A DNA stretch of 35,874 bases, from the NCBI GenBank assembly GCA_035273665.1, contig DATEOW010000132.1, positions 1-35,874 of the forward strand. The letters are read 5' to 3'. Shown here one piece after another: positions 1 to 8,106 of the stretch. Below the pieces are notes generated by a model that saw only the letters and a program-made list of their open reading frames with translations, was not told the origin of the DNA and made no database searches. Position 1 is the stretch's first letter. Each line of letters opens with the position of its first letter. Made by a program: the position numbers and the translations under genes. The DNA comes from DATEEW01 sp035273665. GTDB lineage: Bacteria; Pseudomonadota; Gammaproteobacteria; Burkholderiales; SG8-39.

Positions 1-2
1 GC

Positions 3-119
3 CGCGAAGGTGCGATCGAAGCAGCCGCAAAAAGCGCAGCGCGCTCCATCGGTTCGCAAATCGGTCGGGAAATCACACGCGGGGTCTTAGGGTCGCTATT
101 CGGTAAGCGACGACGTTGA
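3..119 (+). CDS. HerA-like ATPase (DUF853/YjgR family), C-terminal end only
   Basis: Reading frame 3 is open from the window edge to a TGA at 117-119 and encodes the last 38 residues of a protein. The tail has an Ala-rich helix followed by SIGSQIGREI, RGVLGSLFG and a terminal KRRR, the kind of ending I associate with HerA-like/DUF853 helicases (E. coli YjgR type). The N-terminal P-loop part lies outside the window, so this call rests on the tail only. The last bases overlap the next start as TTGA (116-119), suggesting translational coupling to the exporter gene downstream. Moderate confidence in identity, high confidence that it is coding. Confidence 0.55.
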   Translation, partial: REGAIEAAAKSAARSIGSQIGREITRGVLGSLFGKRRR

Positions 120-1033
120 AGGACGCCCCAGCGCCGCAACACACAGCGCGATACCGAACGATCGGCTTTGTTCTCGCGATCGTGGGCGTGCTGTCCTTTT
201 CCATTCGCCCGCTTCTGGTCAAATTCGCATACAGCTACACCGAGGACCCCGTTACTTTGCTCGCGTTGCGGATGGTGTTTTCGCTACCTTTTTTTGTCCT
301 CGCGGTATGGTGGGTGAAGCGCGGCAAACCCGCTGCGCCGATTTCTACGCGCGACCGCTGGGCGATCATCGGCCTCGGCGTGATCGGCTACTACGCCGCC
401 AGCTTCTTCGACTACCTCAGTCTGCAATACATCAGTTCCGGCCTCTCGCGGCTTATTCACTTCATGTATCCAACCATCGTCGTGCTGCTGAGTTGGATAT
501 TTTTGCGCCGTCCGCCACGCAGTGTCGAAATCACGGCTTTGCTCCTCACGTATGCGGGGATGACGCTCATGTTGATGCACAGCGTAGCCGGCCAGCACGA
601 CTTCCTCGCGCTCGGAGCTGTGCTCGCTTTCGGCAGCGCGACCTCTTATGCGGTTTATTTATTCGCGGGTTCCCAGGTGATTCAGCGCGTCGGCTCAATG
701 CGCTTCGTCGCCTATGCGCTATTGGTATCGAGTTTCTGTTGTATCGCGCAGTTCTTTGTTTTACGCCCGCTTAGTGCGTTGCTTATTCCGTTTCCCGTGT
801 ATGGCCTCTCGATCATCATCGCCGTGATTTGCACGGTGTTGCCGATTTTCGTAATCGCCGAAGCCTTGCGACGGCTCGACGCGAATAGCGTTGCCATCGT
901 CGGCGCATTAGGACCGGTCAGTGCAATGCTGCTCGGTTATTTGGGACTGGACGAAATGATGAACGGCTACCAGATCGTCGGCGCGATGCTGGTGCTAGTC
1001 GGTGTGGTGATGGTCAGCCTGAAAAAACATTAG
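116..1033 (+). CDS. EamA/DMT-superfamily transporter (10 TM)
   Basis: A 305-residue protein with about ten hydrophobic segments, first near residues 17-37, arranged as the two five-helix EamA repeats typical of drug/metabolite exporters. Inner-membrane permeases of this family export amino acids, nucleotides or other small metabolites; the substrate cannot be read from sequence. The start is a TTG at 116 that overlaps the stop of the preceding gene in a TTGA tetranucleotide, which favours coupled translation and this start; no internal ATG leaves a complete first helix. Full family length, no sign of damage. The repeat structure is seen in the translation, the family assignment is established knowledge, and the coupling is inference. 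Confidence 0.85.
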   Translation: MKDAPAPQHTARYRTIGFVLAIVGVLSFSIRPLLVKFAYSYTEDPVTLLALRMVFSLPFFVLAVWWVKRGKPAAPISTRDRWAIIGLGVIGYYAASFFDYLSLQYISSGLSRLIHFMYPTIVVLLSWIFLRRPPRSVEITALLLTYAGMTLMLMHSVAGQHDFLALGAVLAFGSATSYAVYLFAGSQVIQRVGSMRFVAYALLVSSFCCIAQFFVLRPLSALLIPFPVYGLSIIIAVICTVLPIFVIAEALRRLDANSVAIVGALGPVSAMLLGYLGLDEMMNGYQIVGAMLVLVGVVMVSLKKH

Positions 1034-1219
1034 CCATTCTCACTGTCGGCCTTTTTGACATGAAGAGGCCTCTTATGCGTATTTTTGCGCAGATTTTCGC
1101 AGTTGACATTCTTGAGCCCTAGATTTCATGCAAATGACATTATGATGCTGTCATGAAACGGGGCGGCTCTCTACAGACCCTGCGAAGATTAAGAATAAAC
1201 TTTGAGACGGGAGTAGAGA

Positions 1220-2818
1220 GTGAAAAAGCTCATCGCAATCCTTGCGTTTTCCTTTTGTTGCCAAGCACAAGCGGCCAACTATTATTTTAGCGACTGCAAA
1301 GCCGGCGCTGCCCCAGGTTGCGTAATCGGAAACGACGCATCGTTAACGCCGACGAATCCGGCGACGCCCTATCGCAGCGCCACCAAGGCGTTCGAAGTCT
1401 TTCGTATTGCGGCAGCGGGCGATCAAATTCTGTTCGCCAAAGGCGGCTCCTTTAAAGTGAACGGCGAGAATCTGCTGCAGAACTTAAACGCCACAGCAGG
1501 CAATCCGATCATCATGAGCAGCTATCAACCGTCTTGGTATTTGGGAAGTGCGAAACCGATACTTAATCAGGCCGGTAATTATCCCTTGCTCGTCTTCAGC
1601 GACGGTGGGGGCGCGGAAGCCGACGGCGGCTATGTCGTTCGAAATTTGCATTTACGCGGCGGTACCCCTGCAGGAGGTGGTCACTGGGGCATTTTCATCA
1701 ACCAGCTAGCCAGCGACGTCAGGCTGAACAACCTGACTATCGACAATTTTCATATCGGCGTGTATTGCGGCAACGATGGTCGCCGGGTGACGCTCAAAAA
1801 CTCGACGCTCACCAATAATCGCGGCACGGGCATTTTATGGGGCTGCCACGAATCGGTGGTCGAAAACAACATCTTCGATAACAATGGTTACGGTCACGAG
1901 TTCTTAGATCACCAGATGTATCTGACCAGCCACCCCGACGGCACTAATGGCATGACCGTCCGAGGGAACAAGCTCACGAACAGCGTTCACTACAACGGCA
2001 CGCGTTGCACGGGTGCGCCCATCGTGGGTCACGGGTCCATTAGCGATCTGTTGATCGAGAACAATGAGATTATCGAAACCACACCGGCGCTCGACGGATG
2101 CTGGGGCATCGCAATTGATGGCGGTTACTTTCCAGAAGAAGGCGTGGAACGCTTCAGCAACGTCACCATTCGCGGCAATCTGCTCGTCAATGTCGGCAAT
2201 ACGGGCATTAGCTGCACCTCCTGCGATGGCTGGACCATCGAAAACAATGTTCTCGTTTGGGAGACCCTCAGCAATGCGTACGGCATCGCCGTACCGAGCA
2301 ATGATCTCGGCGCCGCTACTAAGCAAGGCGATCATCCGACAACGCAGGTCGCGATCAGGAACAATACGATCTATTACAAACTGGCCGGGCCGGGAGCGAT
2401 TGGCATCAAAACCGCGGAGCAAGGAACATTCACGGTCAGTTCCAATTTGATCGTTTTCAACTCCACCTCGCACACATCGGCGCAATGCTTCGACACGACG
2501 AACCGGAGCATCGCGAATTTCGACGGCTTCAGCAGCAATCTTTGCAACAACAAGAGTGGACCTGCAAAGTTCAGTCAGACTTACGCGACGCATGCAGCCG
2601 CTCTGAGCGCGAATCCGCTGTGGAATATCGGCGGCATTTCGGACAAACCCTATTTCGCGCAAGCTCCCAGCGCGCTCAATGGGTATTCGCTGAATGTGCT
2701 TTCGTCCTCCCCGGTCATCAACGCCGGTGATGCCGCGACATGCTCCACAACCAGCTACGGCGGCGCGGTGCGATCATCGCATTGCGATATCGGCGCTTAC
2801 GAATACGTCGCCCCCTAG
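1220..2818 (+). CDS. Secreted right-handed parallel beta-helix protein with choice-of-anchor Q-like C-terminus
   Basis: The 532-residue product starts with a clear Sec signal peptide (charged MKK, hydrophobic core, AQA cleavage site near residue 19). The body is built from short repeats rich in Asn and Gly (for example VRNLHLRGG, IENNVLVWE, IRNNTIYY), the signature of parallel beta-helix (PbH1) folds. The end reads SSPVINAGD and then DIGAYEY, which is characteristic of choice-of-anchor Q proteins. Several paired cysteines suggest disulfides, hence periplasmic or extracellular location. Beta-helix proteins often bind or cleave polysaccharide, but I see no specific lyase or hydrolase motif, so no enzymatic role is claimed. 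Start is GTG at 1220 preceded by GGGAG at 1209-1213. Neighbours give no functional hint. Confidence 0.8.
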   Translation: MKKLIAILAFSFCCQAQAANYYFSDCKAGAAPGCVIGNDASLTPTNPATPYRSATKAFEVFRIAAAGDQILFAKGGSFKVNGENLLQNLNATAGNPIIMSSYQPSWYLGSAKPILNQAGNYPLLVFSDGGGAEADGGYVVRNLHLRGGTPAGGGHWGIFINQLASDVRLNNLTIDNFHIGVYCGNDGRRVTLKNSTLTNNRGTGILWGCHESVVENNIFDNNGYGHEFLDHQMYLTSHPDGTNGMTVRGNKLTNSVHYNGTRCTGAPIVGHGSISDLLIENNEIIETTPALDGCWGIAIDGGYFPEEGVERFSNVTIRGNLLVNVGNTGISCTSCDGWTIENNVLVWETLSNAYGIAVPSNDLGAATKQGDHPTTQVAIRNNTIYYKLAGPGAIGIKTAEQGTFTVSSNLIVFNSTSHTSAQCFDTTNRSIANFDGFSSNLCNNKSGPAKFSQTYATHAAALSANPLWNIGGISDKPYFAQAPSALNGYSLNVLSSSPVINAGDAATCSTTSYGGAVRSSHCDIGAYEYVAP

Positions 2819-2830
2819 CAAGGAAGTGGG

Positions 2831-2850
2831 AGGAAGCCCTCTCGCTTCCT
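2831..2850. terminator. Short hairpin after the beta-helix gene, weak terminator candidate
   Basis: AGGAAGC (2831-2837) pairs with GCTTCCT (2844-2850) around a six-base loop and is followed by only three T. A competing pairing, GAAGCCCT (2833-2840) with AGGGCTTC (2858-2865), uses the same bases. It lies 12 bp after the stop of the beta-helix gene. The poor T-tract keeps confidence low. Confidence 0.3.
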
Positions 2851-2955
2851 TTCATGAAGGGCTTCGCCGATCATCCAGACACTCTCCCATGAGGAAGCTT
2901 GCGGGACCGCGAAGTCTTTTGAATACCGCCTAGGGCCAACCGCGGATGGTGAGCT

Positions 2956-3210
2956 TTAAGCTGAGGTCTTAGCCACCGCCTCTTTCAGTTCAGCAATCTC
3001 CCGCGGCGCCGCATCTTGGCCCGGGAACTCTCGCCTGGCACGGCCATACCAATAGCGCGCGTTCCATAAATCGCCTTCCAGGATATGGACGATGCCATGC
3101 GCCCAGCAGCCCAGCGGCGATAGATCGTCGTGCGCGATCGGATGCGCAGCCTGCCAATCGCCCGCCTCGAGGAACGCGACGGCCTTTTGCAATTCGGCTT
3201 GATTATTCAT
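2956..3210 (-). CDS. Conserved-looking small hypothetical protein, 84 aa
   Basis: A short, soluble, alpha-helical looking protein starting MNNQAELQKAVAFLEAGDW and containing GCWAHGIVHILEGD and ARYWYGRARREFPG. The helix-turn-helix spacing around 'EAGDWQAAHPIAHDD' and 'EGDLWNARYWYGRA' resembles one to two TPR-like helical hairpins, but I cannot assign a named family. No signal peptide or membrane segment. It is divergent from gabD with 48 bp between starts, so the promoters would overlap. There is no clear Shine-Dalgarno before the ATG. The sequence looks like a real protein (balanced composition, Trp-rich conserved-looking core), not a shadow frame. Confidence 0.65.
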   Translation of the reverse strand: MNNQAELQKAVAFLEAGDWQAAHPIAHDDLSPLGCWAHGIVHILEGDLWNARYWYGRARREFPGQDAAPREIAELKEAVAKTSA

Positions 3211-3258
3211 GGCTGCAATTTTTGCATGATCCGAGCCGGCGACGTCTAAAATCCGCTC

Positions 3259-4713
3259 ATGATCCCGACACTAAAAAACCCGCAATTATTCCGTCAACAA
3301 GGCTACGTCGCCGGGCGCTGGATCGATGCGGACGAAGGCAAGACCATCGACGTCACCGATCCCGCCAAGGAAAAAGTTCTGGGGACGGTGCCCAATATGG
3401 GCGCGGCCGAGACGCGGCGTGCGATCGAAGCGGCGAATGCGGCTTGGCCGGCCTGGCGCGCGAAATCGGCAAAGGAACGCGCCGTCGTTTTGCGCGCTTG
3501 GTACGAGCTCATGTTGGCGAACAAGGAAGATCTCGCCATCATAATGACACTCGAACAAGGCAAGCCGCTCATCGAATCGCGCGGCGAGATTAATTACGCC
3601 GCAGCATTTCTCGAATGGTTCGCCGAAGAAGCAAAGCGCGTATACGGCGAAACCATTCCTGCAACGCAAGGCAATCGCCGCATCGTCGTCACGAAGGAAC
3701 CGGTCGGCGTCGCATGCGCGATCACGCCCTGGAATTTCCCCGCCGCCATGATCACGCGCAAAGTCGGCCCCGCCTTGGCCGCCGGGTGTCCCATGATCGT
3801 CAAACCGGCGAGCGCGACGCCCTTCTCGGCTTTGGCACTAGCCGAACTTGCTGAACGTGCAGGTGTACCCGCCGGCGTGTTCAGCGTCGTGACGGGCGGT
3901 GCAAAGGAAATCGGCGCCGAGATGACCGCCAATCCGCTCGTGCGTAAATTCAGTTTCACTGGATCGACGGCAACCGGGAAGCTGCTTCTCGAACAATGCG
4001 CAAGCACAGTCAAAAAAACGTCGATGGAACTGGGCGGCAATGCACCATTCATCGTTTTCGATGATGCCGATCTGGACGCAGCCGCGGACGGCGCGCTGGC
4101 ATCAAAGTTTCGCAATGCCGGACAAACCTGCGTGTGCGCCAATCGCATTCTTGTCCATGAAAGTATTTACGATGCCTTTGCCGCAAAGTTCAAGCAAAGG
4201 GTCGAAGCGATCAAGGTCGGCAACGGCCTCGAAGAAGGCGTTCATATGGGACCGCTGGTGGACGAGAACGCCTTGAAGAAAGCCGAAGAGCACATCGCCG
4301 ACGCGCTGTCGCATGGCGCCCGCGTGTTACTCGGCGGCAAGCGCCATGCATTGGGCGGATTGTTCTTCGAGCCGACGATTCTGCTCGATGTCGATACGCG
4401 TGCAAAAGTCAGCAAGGAAGAAACCTTCGGGCCCGTCGCGCCGCTGTATAAATTCAAAACTGAAGACGAGGCGATCAAGATGGCCAACGATACGGAGTTC
4501 GGCCTTGCCGCTTATTTCTACACCCGCGATCTTGCGCGCAGTTGGCGAGTGAGCGAAGCCCTTGAATATGGAATGGTCGGCGTCAACGCAGGACTCATCT
4601 CTACAGAAGTCGCGCCTTTCGGCGGCGTGAAGGAATCCGGACTCGGCCGCGAGGGTGCGCGTCAGGGCATCGAAGAATATTTGGAATTGAAGTATGTCGG
4701 CATCAACATCTGA
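3259..4713 (+). CDS. gabD: NAD(P)-dependent succinate-semialdehyde dehydrogenase
   Basis: The 484-residue protein is a full-length aldehyde dehydrogenase of the GabD group, which oxidises succinate semialdehyde to succinate in 4-aminobutyrate catabolism. Visible motifs: the cofactor-loop ITPWNFP, FTGSTATGK, the general-base Glu257 in MELGG, and the nucleophile Cys291 in NAGQTCVCANR; the second Cys two residues later is also usual in this group. The C-terminal PFGGVKESGLGREG signature is present. Cytoplasmic. The ATG at 3259 lacks a strong ribosome site but matches the family N-terminus. The last 20 bp overlap the start of the acetyltransferase gene, so the two are probably co-translated. No gabT aminotransferase is nearby, so the GABA role is by family only; related aldehydes are possible. 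Confidence 0.92.
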   Translation: MIPTLKNPQLFRQQGYVAGRWIDADEGKTIDVTDPAKEKVLGTVPNMGAAETRRAIEAANAAWPAWRAKSAKERAVVLRAWYELMLANKEDLAIIMTLEQGKPLIESRGEINYAAAFLEWFAEEAKRVYGETIPATQGNRRIVVTKEPVGVACAITPWNFPAAMITRKVGPALAAGCPMIVKPASATPFSALALAELAERAGVPAGVFSVVTGGAKEIGAEMTANPLVRKFSFTGSTATGKLLLEQCASTVKKTSMELGGNAPFIVFDDADLDAAADGALASKFRNAGQTCVCANRILVHESIYDAFAAKFKQRVEAIKVGNGLEEGVHMGPLVDENALKKAEEHIADALSHGARVLLGGKRHALGGLFFEPTILLDVDTRAKVSKEETFGPVAPLYKFKTEDEAIKMANDTEFGLAAYFYTRDLARSWRVSEALEYGMVGVNAGLISTEVAPFGGVKESGLGREGARQGIEEYLELKYVGINI

Positions 4714-5266
4714 CGCCATTGAAAAAAACAAAATGTTGGCCGGCGCCTTGTATCGCGCCAACGATCCGTTATTGCGCGAAGAGCGCTTGCATGCAAGACG
4801 CCTGCTCAAAGCATATAACGACTCGGCGCCAGACGACGTTGGGCTGCGACTTAAACTGCTCGGCGAGTTGCTCGGAAAAAAAGAAGGCAGTATCGAAATC
4901 GAACCGCCCTTCCGCTGCGACTACGGCTACAACATCAGCGTGGGCGACGGCTTCTATGCAAACTTCAACTGCGTCATCCTCGATTGCGCCAGGGTCGAGA
5001 TCGGTCGTAACGTGTTCCTTGCCCCTTTTGTGCAAATCTATACGGCGACGCACCCCATAGATGCGGCGACGCGCAACAGCGGGTTGGAGTCCGCCCTGCC
5101 GATTACGATCGGCAATGATGTCTGGATCGGTGGCGGCGCTATTCTTAATCCGGGCGTGACGATCGGCTCCGGTTCAGTTATCGGCGCCGGTAGCGTGGTC
5201 ACTCGCAACATACCGCCCAAAGTGCTCGCGGTAGGCAACCCTTGCCGACCGATCCGGGACTTGTAA
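4694..5266 (+). CDS. maa: Sugar O-acetyltransferase, maltose/galactoside acetyltransferase type
   Basis: A 190-residue left-handed beta-helix acyltransferase. The N-terminal segment KNKMLAGALYRANDPLL is the Mac domain typical of maltose/galactoside acetyltransferases, followed by hexapeptide repeats (for example VEIGRNVF, ITIGNDVWIGGGA, VTIGSGSVIGAGSVV) and the closing PPKVLAVGNPCRPIR. The catalytic His sits in YTATHPID. It transfers acetyl from acetyl-CoA to a sugar hydroxyl in the cytoplasm as a trimer. ATG at 4694 lies inside the end of gabD (20 bp overlap); an internal ATG at 4733 would cut off the start of the Mac domain, so the upstream one is preferred. The true sugar acceptor is not predictable. 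Confidence 0.88.
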   Translation: MSASTSDAIEKNKMLAGALYRANDPLLREERLHARRLLKAYNDSAPDDVGLRLKLLGELLGKKEGSIEIEPPFRCDYGYNISVGDGFYANFNCVILDCARVEIGRNVFLAPFVQIYTATHPIDAATRNSGLESALPITIGNDVWIGGGAILNPGVTIGSGSVIGAGSVVTRNIPPKVLAVGNPCRPIRDL

Positions 5267-5351
5267 CAACGCGGATACACATCGTTACCAACTAGACTGA
5301 ATTAATCGGGCAGCCTAAGCGTCCCAGACTTGGGATCAATGGGCCGCTCAA

Positions 5352-6521
5352 ATGAAGTTCAGACATCGTTTTTTTCTCGCGCTACTGACAGTGCCTCTCG
5401 TCTTACAGCCGGCCTACGCCGACCGGGGCGATCGAGGTGGTGGTGGCGGTCGCGGCAATCATGGCGCGTCGCGCAGCTTTGATGGCGGCGGGCAGCGCGC
5501 ACAAGTTCAACGCGAGTCGGCTCCGCGTCGAGCAGAAGCGATCGTTCGCAGCGTTGAGCGGGGTTCCTTCAGCGGCGGACAGCGGGAGCAAGCGCAACGC
5601 GATTCCACGCCGCGCCGAGTCGAGGCGATTGTGCGCAGCATCGAACGCGGTTCCTCCGGCGGCGTACCCAGCACGAGTCCTTCACGCAACGAATGGCGGG
5701 ACCGCTCAGGCGGCAACGATGGATGGCGTCAGCGCCCCGATCGCAACAACAACGAGCGCCGCCCAGTGGGTCGCGTGGAAACGCCTGTCATGCCCGGCGG
5801 CATGGCGACAGGGTCGTTCCCCCCGCAGCAACGCGACAACAACGCAGGCCATGAACAGCGCAGATGGCAGAACCGCATTGATGGACCGAAAGTGCCGGGC
5901 GTCGCCTCGCATCCGCAAGCGACTGTCAATCCACAGCGAGGTGGCGACTGGCGCGATGCGAACAATCGTCATCGCGAGCACGGCAACGAAGGCCAACGCG
6001 ATGGTCAGCGCGGCGATCGCAACGGCTCCGACCACGACCGGCGTAACTGGGATAACAACGGGCGCGATTGGAATAAAGATCGCCGCGACAACGACCGCCG
6101 CGGAAACGATCGCCACAACTGGAATCGCCATCACAATTTCAATCATCATGGTCCGTCTCGTTGGCACTCGACATGGCATGGGCATCATGGATGGCATGAC
6201 ATCCGTCGCTTCCGGCACAACCACTTCGACGGTTGGAGGCGCGGTTATTGGCATCACGGCCATCACGGCAGTCGCTTTGGTTGGTGGTGGGTAGTGGGTC
6301 CGGCCTTCTACTTCTATAGTGGGCCCGTGTATCCGTATCCAGATCCCTACATTCCGCCCGCTGTCGTGGTTGAATCGGTGCCGATCATGCAAAGCGAAGA
6401 CACCGACCCGGCTTACTACTACTTCTGCGAAAACCCGGAGGGTTATTACCCCTACGTGCAGGAATGCGCCACCGAGTGGATTCCCGTGCCCTTCGAGCCG
6501 GAGGACGCCCCTTACGGCTGA
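5352..6521 (+). CDS. Secreted low-complexity Arg/Asn/Gly/His-rich protein with Tyr/Cys C-terminal motif
   Basis: 389 residues. A signal peptide (residues 1-23, ending AYA) is followed by a Gly/Arg segment, two tandem 29-residue repeats (residues about 48-105, sharing PRRxEAIVRSxERGS), then a long hydrophilic region dominated by R, D, N and G, then a His/Trp/Asn-rich stretch (about 245-305). After a short hydrophobic patch the end carries YYYFCENPEGYYPYVQEC followed by a W-PVPF motif. I recognise this 'YYxC-P-GYYPxVxxC-W' ending from many short secreted proteobacterial proteins of unknown role. The two Cys could form a disulfide. The His-rich stretch could bind metals and the basic region could bind polyanions; both are inference. 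Extended frames on both strands across this gene are composition shadows. Confidence 0.75.
   Translation: MKFRHRFFLALLTVPLVLQPAYADRGDRGGGGGRGNHGASRSFDGGGQRAQVQRESAPRRAEAIVRSVERGSFSGGQREQAQRDSTPRRVEAIVRSIERGSSGGVPSTSPSRNEWRDRSGGNDGWRQRPDRNNNERRPVGRVETPVMPGGMATGSFPPQQRDNNAGHEQRRWQNRIDGPKVPGVASHPQATVNPQRGGDWRDANNRHREHGNEGQRDGQRGDRNGSDHDRRNWDNNGRDWNKDRRDNDRRGNDRHNWNRHHNFNHHGPSRWHSTWHGHHGWHDIRRFRHNHFDGWRRGYWHHGHHGSRFGWWWVVGPAFYFYSGPVYPYPDPYIPPAVVVESVPIMQSEDTDPAYYYFCENPEGYYPYVQECATEWIPVPFEPEDAPYG
5493..5666 (+). repeat. Two tandem 87-bp repeats within the secreted low-complexity gene
   Basis: Residues 48-76 and 77-105 of the protein at 5352-6521 are diverged copies of one 29-residue unit. Each contains QR-Q-QR(E/D)S, PRR-EAIVRS(V/I)ERGS and a Gly-rich linker. 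The period is exactly 87 bp, so the reading frame is kept. This points to an internal duplication. Confidence 0.7.
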
Positions 6522-6582
6522 TGAATAAATTCACGCCGCGCTAAATAGCGTGAACAAATTCTTCTACGCCATCAAGAAACCT

Positions 6583-6613
6583 CGTTGAGCCCCGATTTCG
6601 ATGGGGCTCAACG
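6583..6613. terminator. Perfect 11-bp inverted repeat after the secreted protein gene
   Basis: CGTTGAGCCCC (6583-6593) and GGGGCTCAACG (6603-6613) form a perfect 11-bp stem with a nine-base loop, 61 bp after the stop at 6521. The downstream sequence ACAGCTTTC has no proper T-tract, so it may act as a transcript-stabilising hairpin or a weak or factor-assisted terminator. Confidence 0.5.
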
Positions 6614-6715
6614 ACAGCTTTCTGAGTCACACATCTTCTCCCGCCGCCGCTGCATCGCTACGCTTGCTTCACAGTTTCACAAGCGTTCCGAGCAGCGCGC
6701 AGCACGGAGGAAGGA

Positions 6716-6892
6716 ATGAAAGTTTTTGATCGTTTGAGCGGCTGGATTTCCCGCCCCAACCTGTTCAATAGCCAGGACCCGAACAAGACCATGCCGATGA
6801 CCACCATGAGCCGCGAAATCGAAGAGCTCAGTTGGGGAATGCTCCTTGACGACATGGACCGCTTCGCGCGGAGTTTCGACAAAAGCCGTTAA
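6716..6892 (+). CDS. Small protein, paralogue A of an unrecognised 'MKVFDRL' family, 58 aa
   Basis: A 58-residue product beginning MKVFDRLSGWISRP and ending with EIEELSWGMLLDDMDRFARS plus a short tail. It is clearly paralogous to the 65-residue product at 8107-8304: both share MKVFDRL, W-SRP, a variable Pro/Asn linker, a Met-x-x-EIE motif, WG-LLDDMDRF and SFD. The ATG at 6716 follows a strong GGAGGAAGG (6706-6714). No membrane segment or signal; the first eight residues could form an amphipathic, basic/hydrophobic helix and the C-terminal half an acidic helix. The stop is 8 bp from the convergent nitronate monooxygenase stop. I do not recognise the family, so no function is assigned. The pattern of conservation between the two copies argues strongly that both are translated. 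Confidence 0.75.
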   Translation: MKVFDRLSGWISRPNLFNSQDPNKTMPMTTMSREIEELSWGMLLDDMDRFARSFDKSR

Positions 6893-6900
6893 CCGACTCT

Positions 6901-7986
6901 CTAGCCAGAGATCGCTTTCAAGGCGCCGGCCGCATCGCGCACGAGTGCCGCAAAAAGTTTGTCCGCCTGTTTGTACTCGAGTAGTGGCGCTGCCTGACCG
7001 GCCCAGAGCGCCAACAAGTCGGCGCGGTTCTGTTCGGTCGCCGCTTGCTTCAAACTGCCGGCAAACCAGCTTTGCGCCGGGAAGGGGAAGATCGCTCTTT
7101 CCTTTCCTACATGCTCGTCCAGAAAGCGGTTGCGGATGCCACGGGACAATCGTCCGGTAAAGGCACGCGTGAGTGCGGTGTACTTCGCGCGGTCGCTGAA
7201 CAAGGCCATGCGATGAATGGCGCTCGCATTGGATTCTTCGCATGCAAGAAATGCCGTACCGATCTGCACGGCATGCGCACCGAGTATCAATGAAGCCGCC
7301 AAACCATGGCCGTCGGCGATACCTCCGGCCGCGATGATCGGCATCTTCACGCGACTGACGATTTGCGGGACCAACGCAATCGTTCCGGTGAGCGAATCTT
7401 CTGAGGGTTTCAAGAACGAGGGTCGATGGCCGCCGGCTTCAAAGCCCGTAGCGACGATCGCATCGACACCCACCTCCTGCGCCATCAATGCTTCATCGAG
7501 TGTTGTGACCGTCGCGAATGTGATGATTTCGCGCTCGCGGCACGCCTTCACAATTTCGATAGAAGGCAGGCCGAAGACAAAGCTCAACACCGGCGGCTTG
7601 ACCTCAAGCATCGCTTCGATCTGTTCGTCATAGCGTTCGCCGTAAGCCGCAGGTGCAGCGGGTGGCTCGATACCGAGTTCGTCGAAGTAGTGCTGATACT
7701 GGGCAATGCCCGCTTCGAATTGTGCAACCGTGGGCGACAAGCCGCCCGGATCGTGATCGGATACCCATAAATTCAGATTGAAGGGCTGATCGGTGTGCAG
7801 CCGAATCTGCTTAGCAAGTTCAATGATCTGCTTTGCACCCAGCATATGAGCGCCATAAGAACCGAGTCCGCCTGCATTGGACACTGCTGCGAGCAAGGCG
7901 ACAGAGGACAACCCGCCACCGAACGGGCCTTGAATAATGGGATAACGGATTCTCAGTCGGCGGGTGAAGCTGTTCTCGTGCCACAT
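6901..7986 (-). CDS. Nitronate monooxygenase (2-nitropropane dioxygenase family)
   Basis: About 361 residues from the ATG at 7986 (MWHENSFTRRLRIRYPIIQGP). This is an FMN-dependent TIM-barrel enzyme that oxidises alkyl nitronates or propionate-3-nitronate to carbonyl compounds and nitrite. Family motifs seen: the N-terminal YPIIQGPFGGG, a GGLGSYGA flavin-site segment, the catalytic-His motif ATGFEAGGHRPSF, the phosphate-binding IIAAGGIADG, and LGAHAVQIGTAFLACEES. The frame extends upstream to an ATG at 8022, but those 12 residues do not fit the family and neither start has a clear ribosome site. Cytoplasmic, probably protective against toxic nitro compounds. It sits antisense between two paralogous small-protein genes and converges with the first. 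Confidence 0.88.
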   Translation of the reverse strand: MWHENSFTRRLRIRYPIIQGPFGGGLSSVALLAAVSNAGGLGSYGAHMLGAKQIIELAKQIRLHTDQPFNLNLWVSDHDPGGLSPTVAQFEAGIAQYQHYFDELGIEPPAAPAAYGERYDEQIEAMLEVKPPVLSFVFGLPSIEIVKACREREIITFATVTTLDEALMAQEVGVDAIVATGFEAGGHRPSFLKPSEDSLTGTIALVPQIVSRVKMPIIAAGGIADGHGLAASLILGAHAVQIGTAFLACEESNASAIHRMALFSDRAKYTALTRAFTGRLSRGIRNRFLDEHVGKERAIFPFPAQSWFAGSLKQAATEQNRADLLALWAGQAAPLLEYKQADKLFAALVRDAAGALKAISG

Positions 7987-8106
7987 AGTCAGTGCTTTGC
8001 TTGCGACGCGGCAAACTATCATAAAGGAAGCACGCGGCCAGAAGCGCTTGCTTACTTATATTCTTGAACTAAGCTCTAGGTGGGAATGGAGTACAAGGAG
8101 GAGAGA

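Noticed and set aside
1063..1074. Palindrome AAGAGGCCTCTT after the EamA gene
   Set aside because: Has no loop and no T-tract, so it cannot be an ordinary terminator; a single 12-bp palindrome may be chance.
1103..1145. TTGACA at 1103-1108 as promoter of the beta-helix gene
   Set aside because: A good -35, but no acceptable -10 at 16-18 bp (TCATGC or TTCATG); left unannotated.
1904..2662. 252-aa minus-strand frame opposite the beta-helix gene
   Set aside because: No family resemblance and no ribosome site; the plus-strand gene explains the region fully.
5437..6392. Long open frames of 285 aa (+) and 228 aa (-) across the Arg/Asn-rich secreted protein gene
   Set aside because: Both are Ala/Thr/Ile/Val-monotonous translations of a biased repeat-like sequence, without ribosome sites; the frame with a signal peptide and C-terminal motif is the real one.
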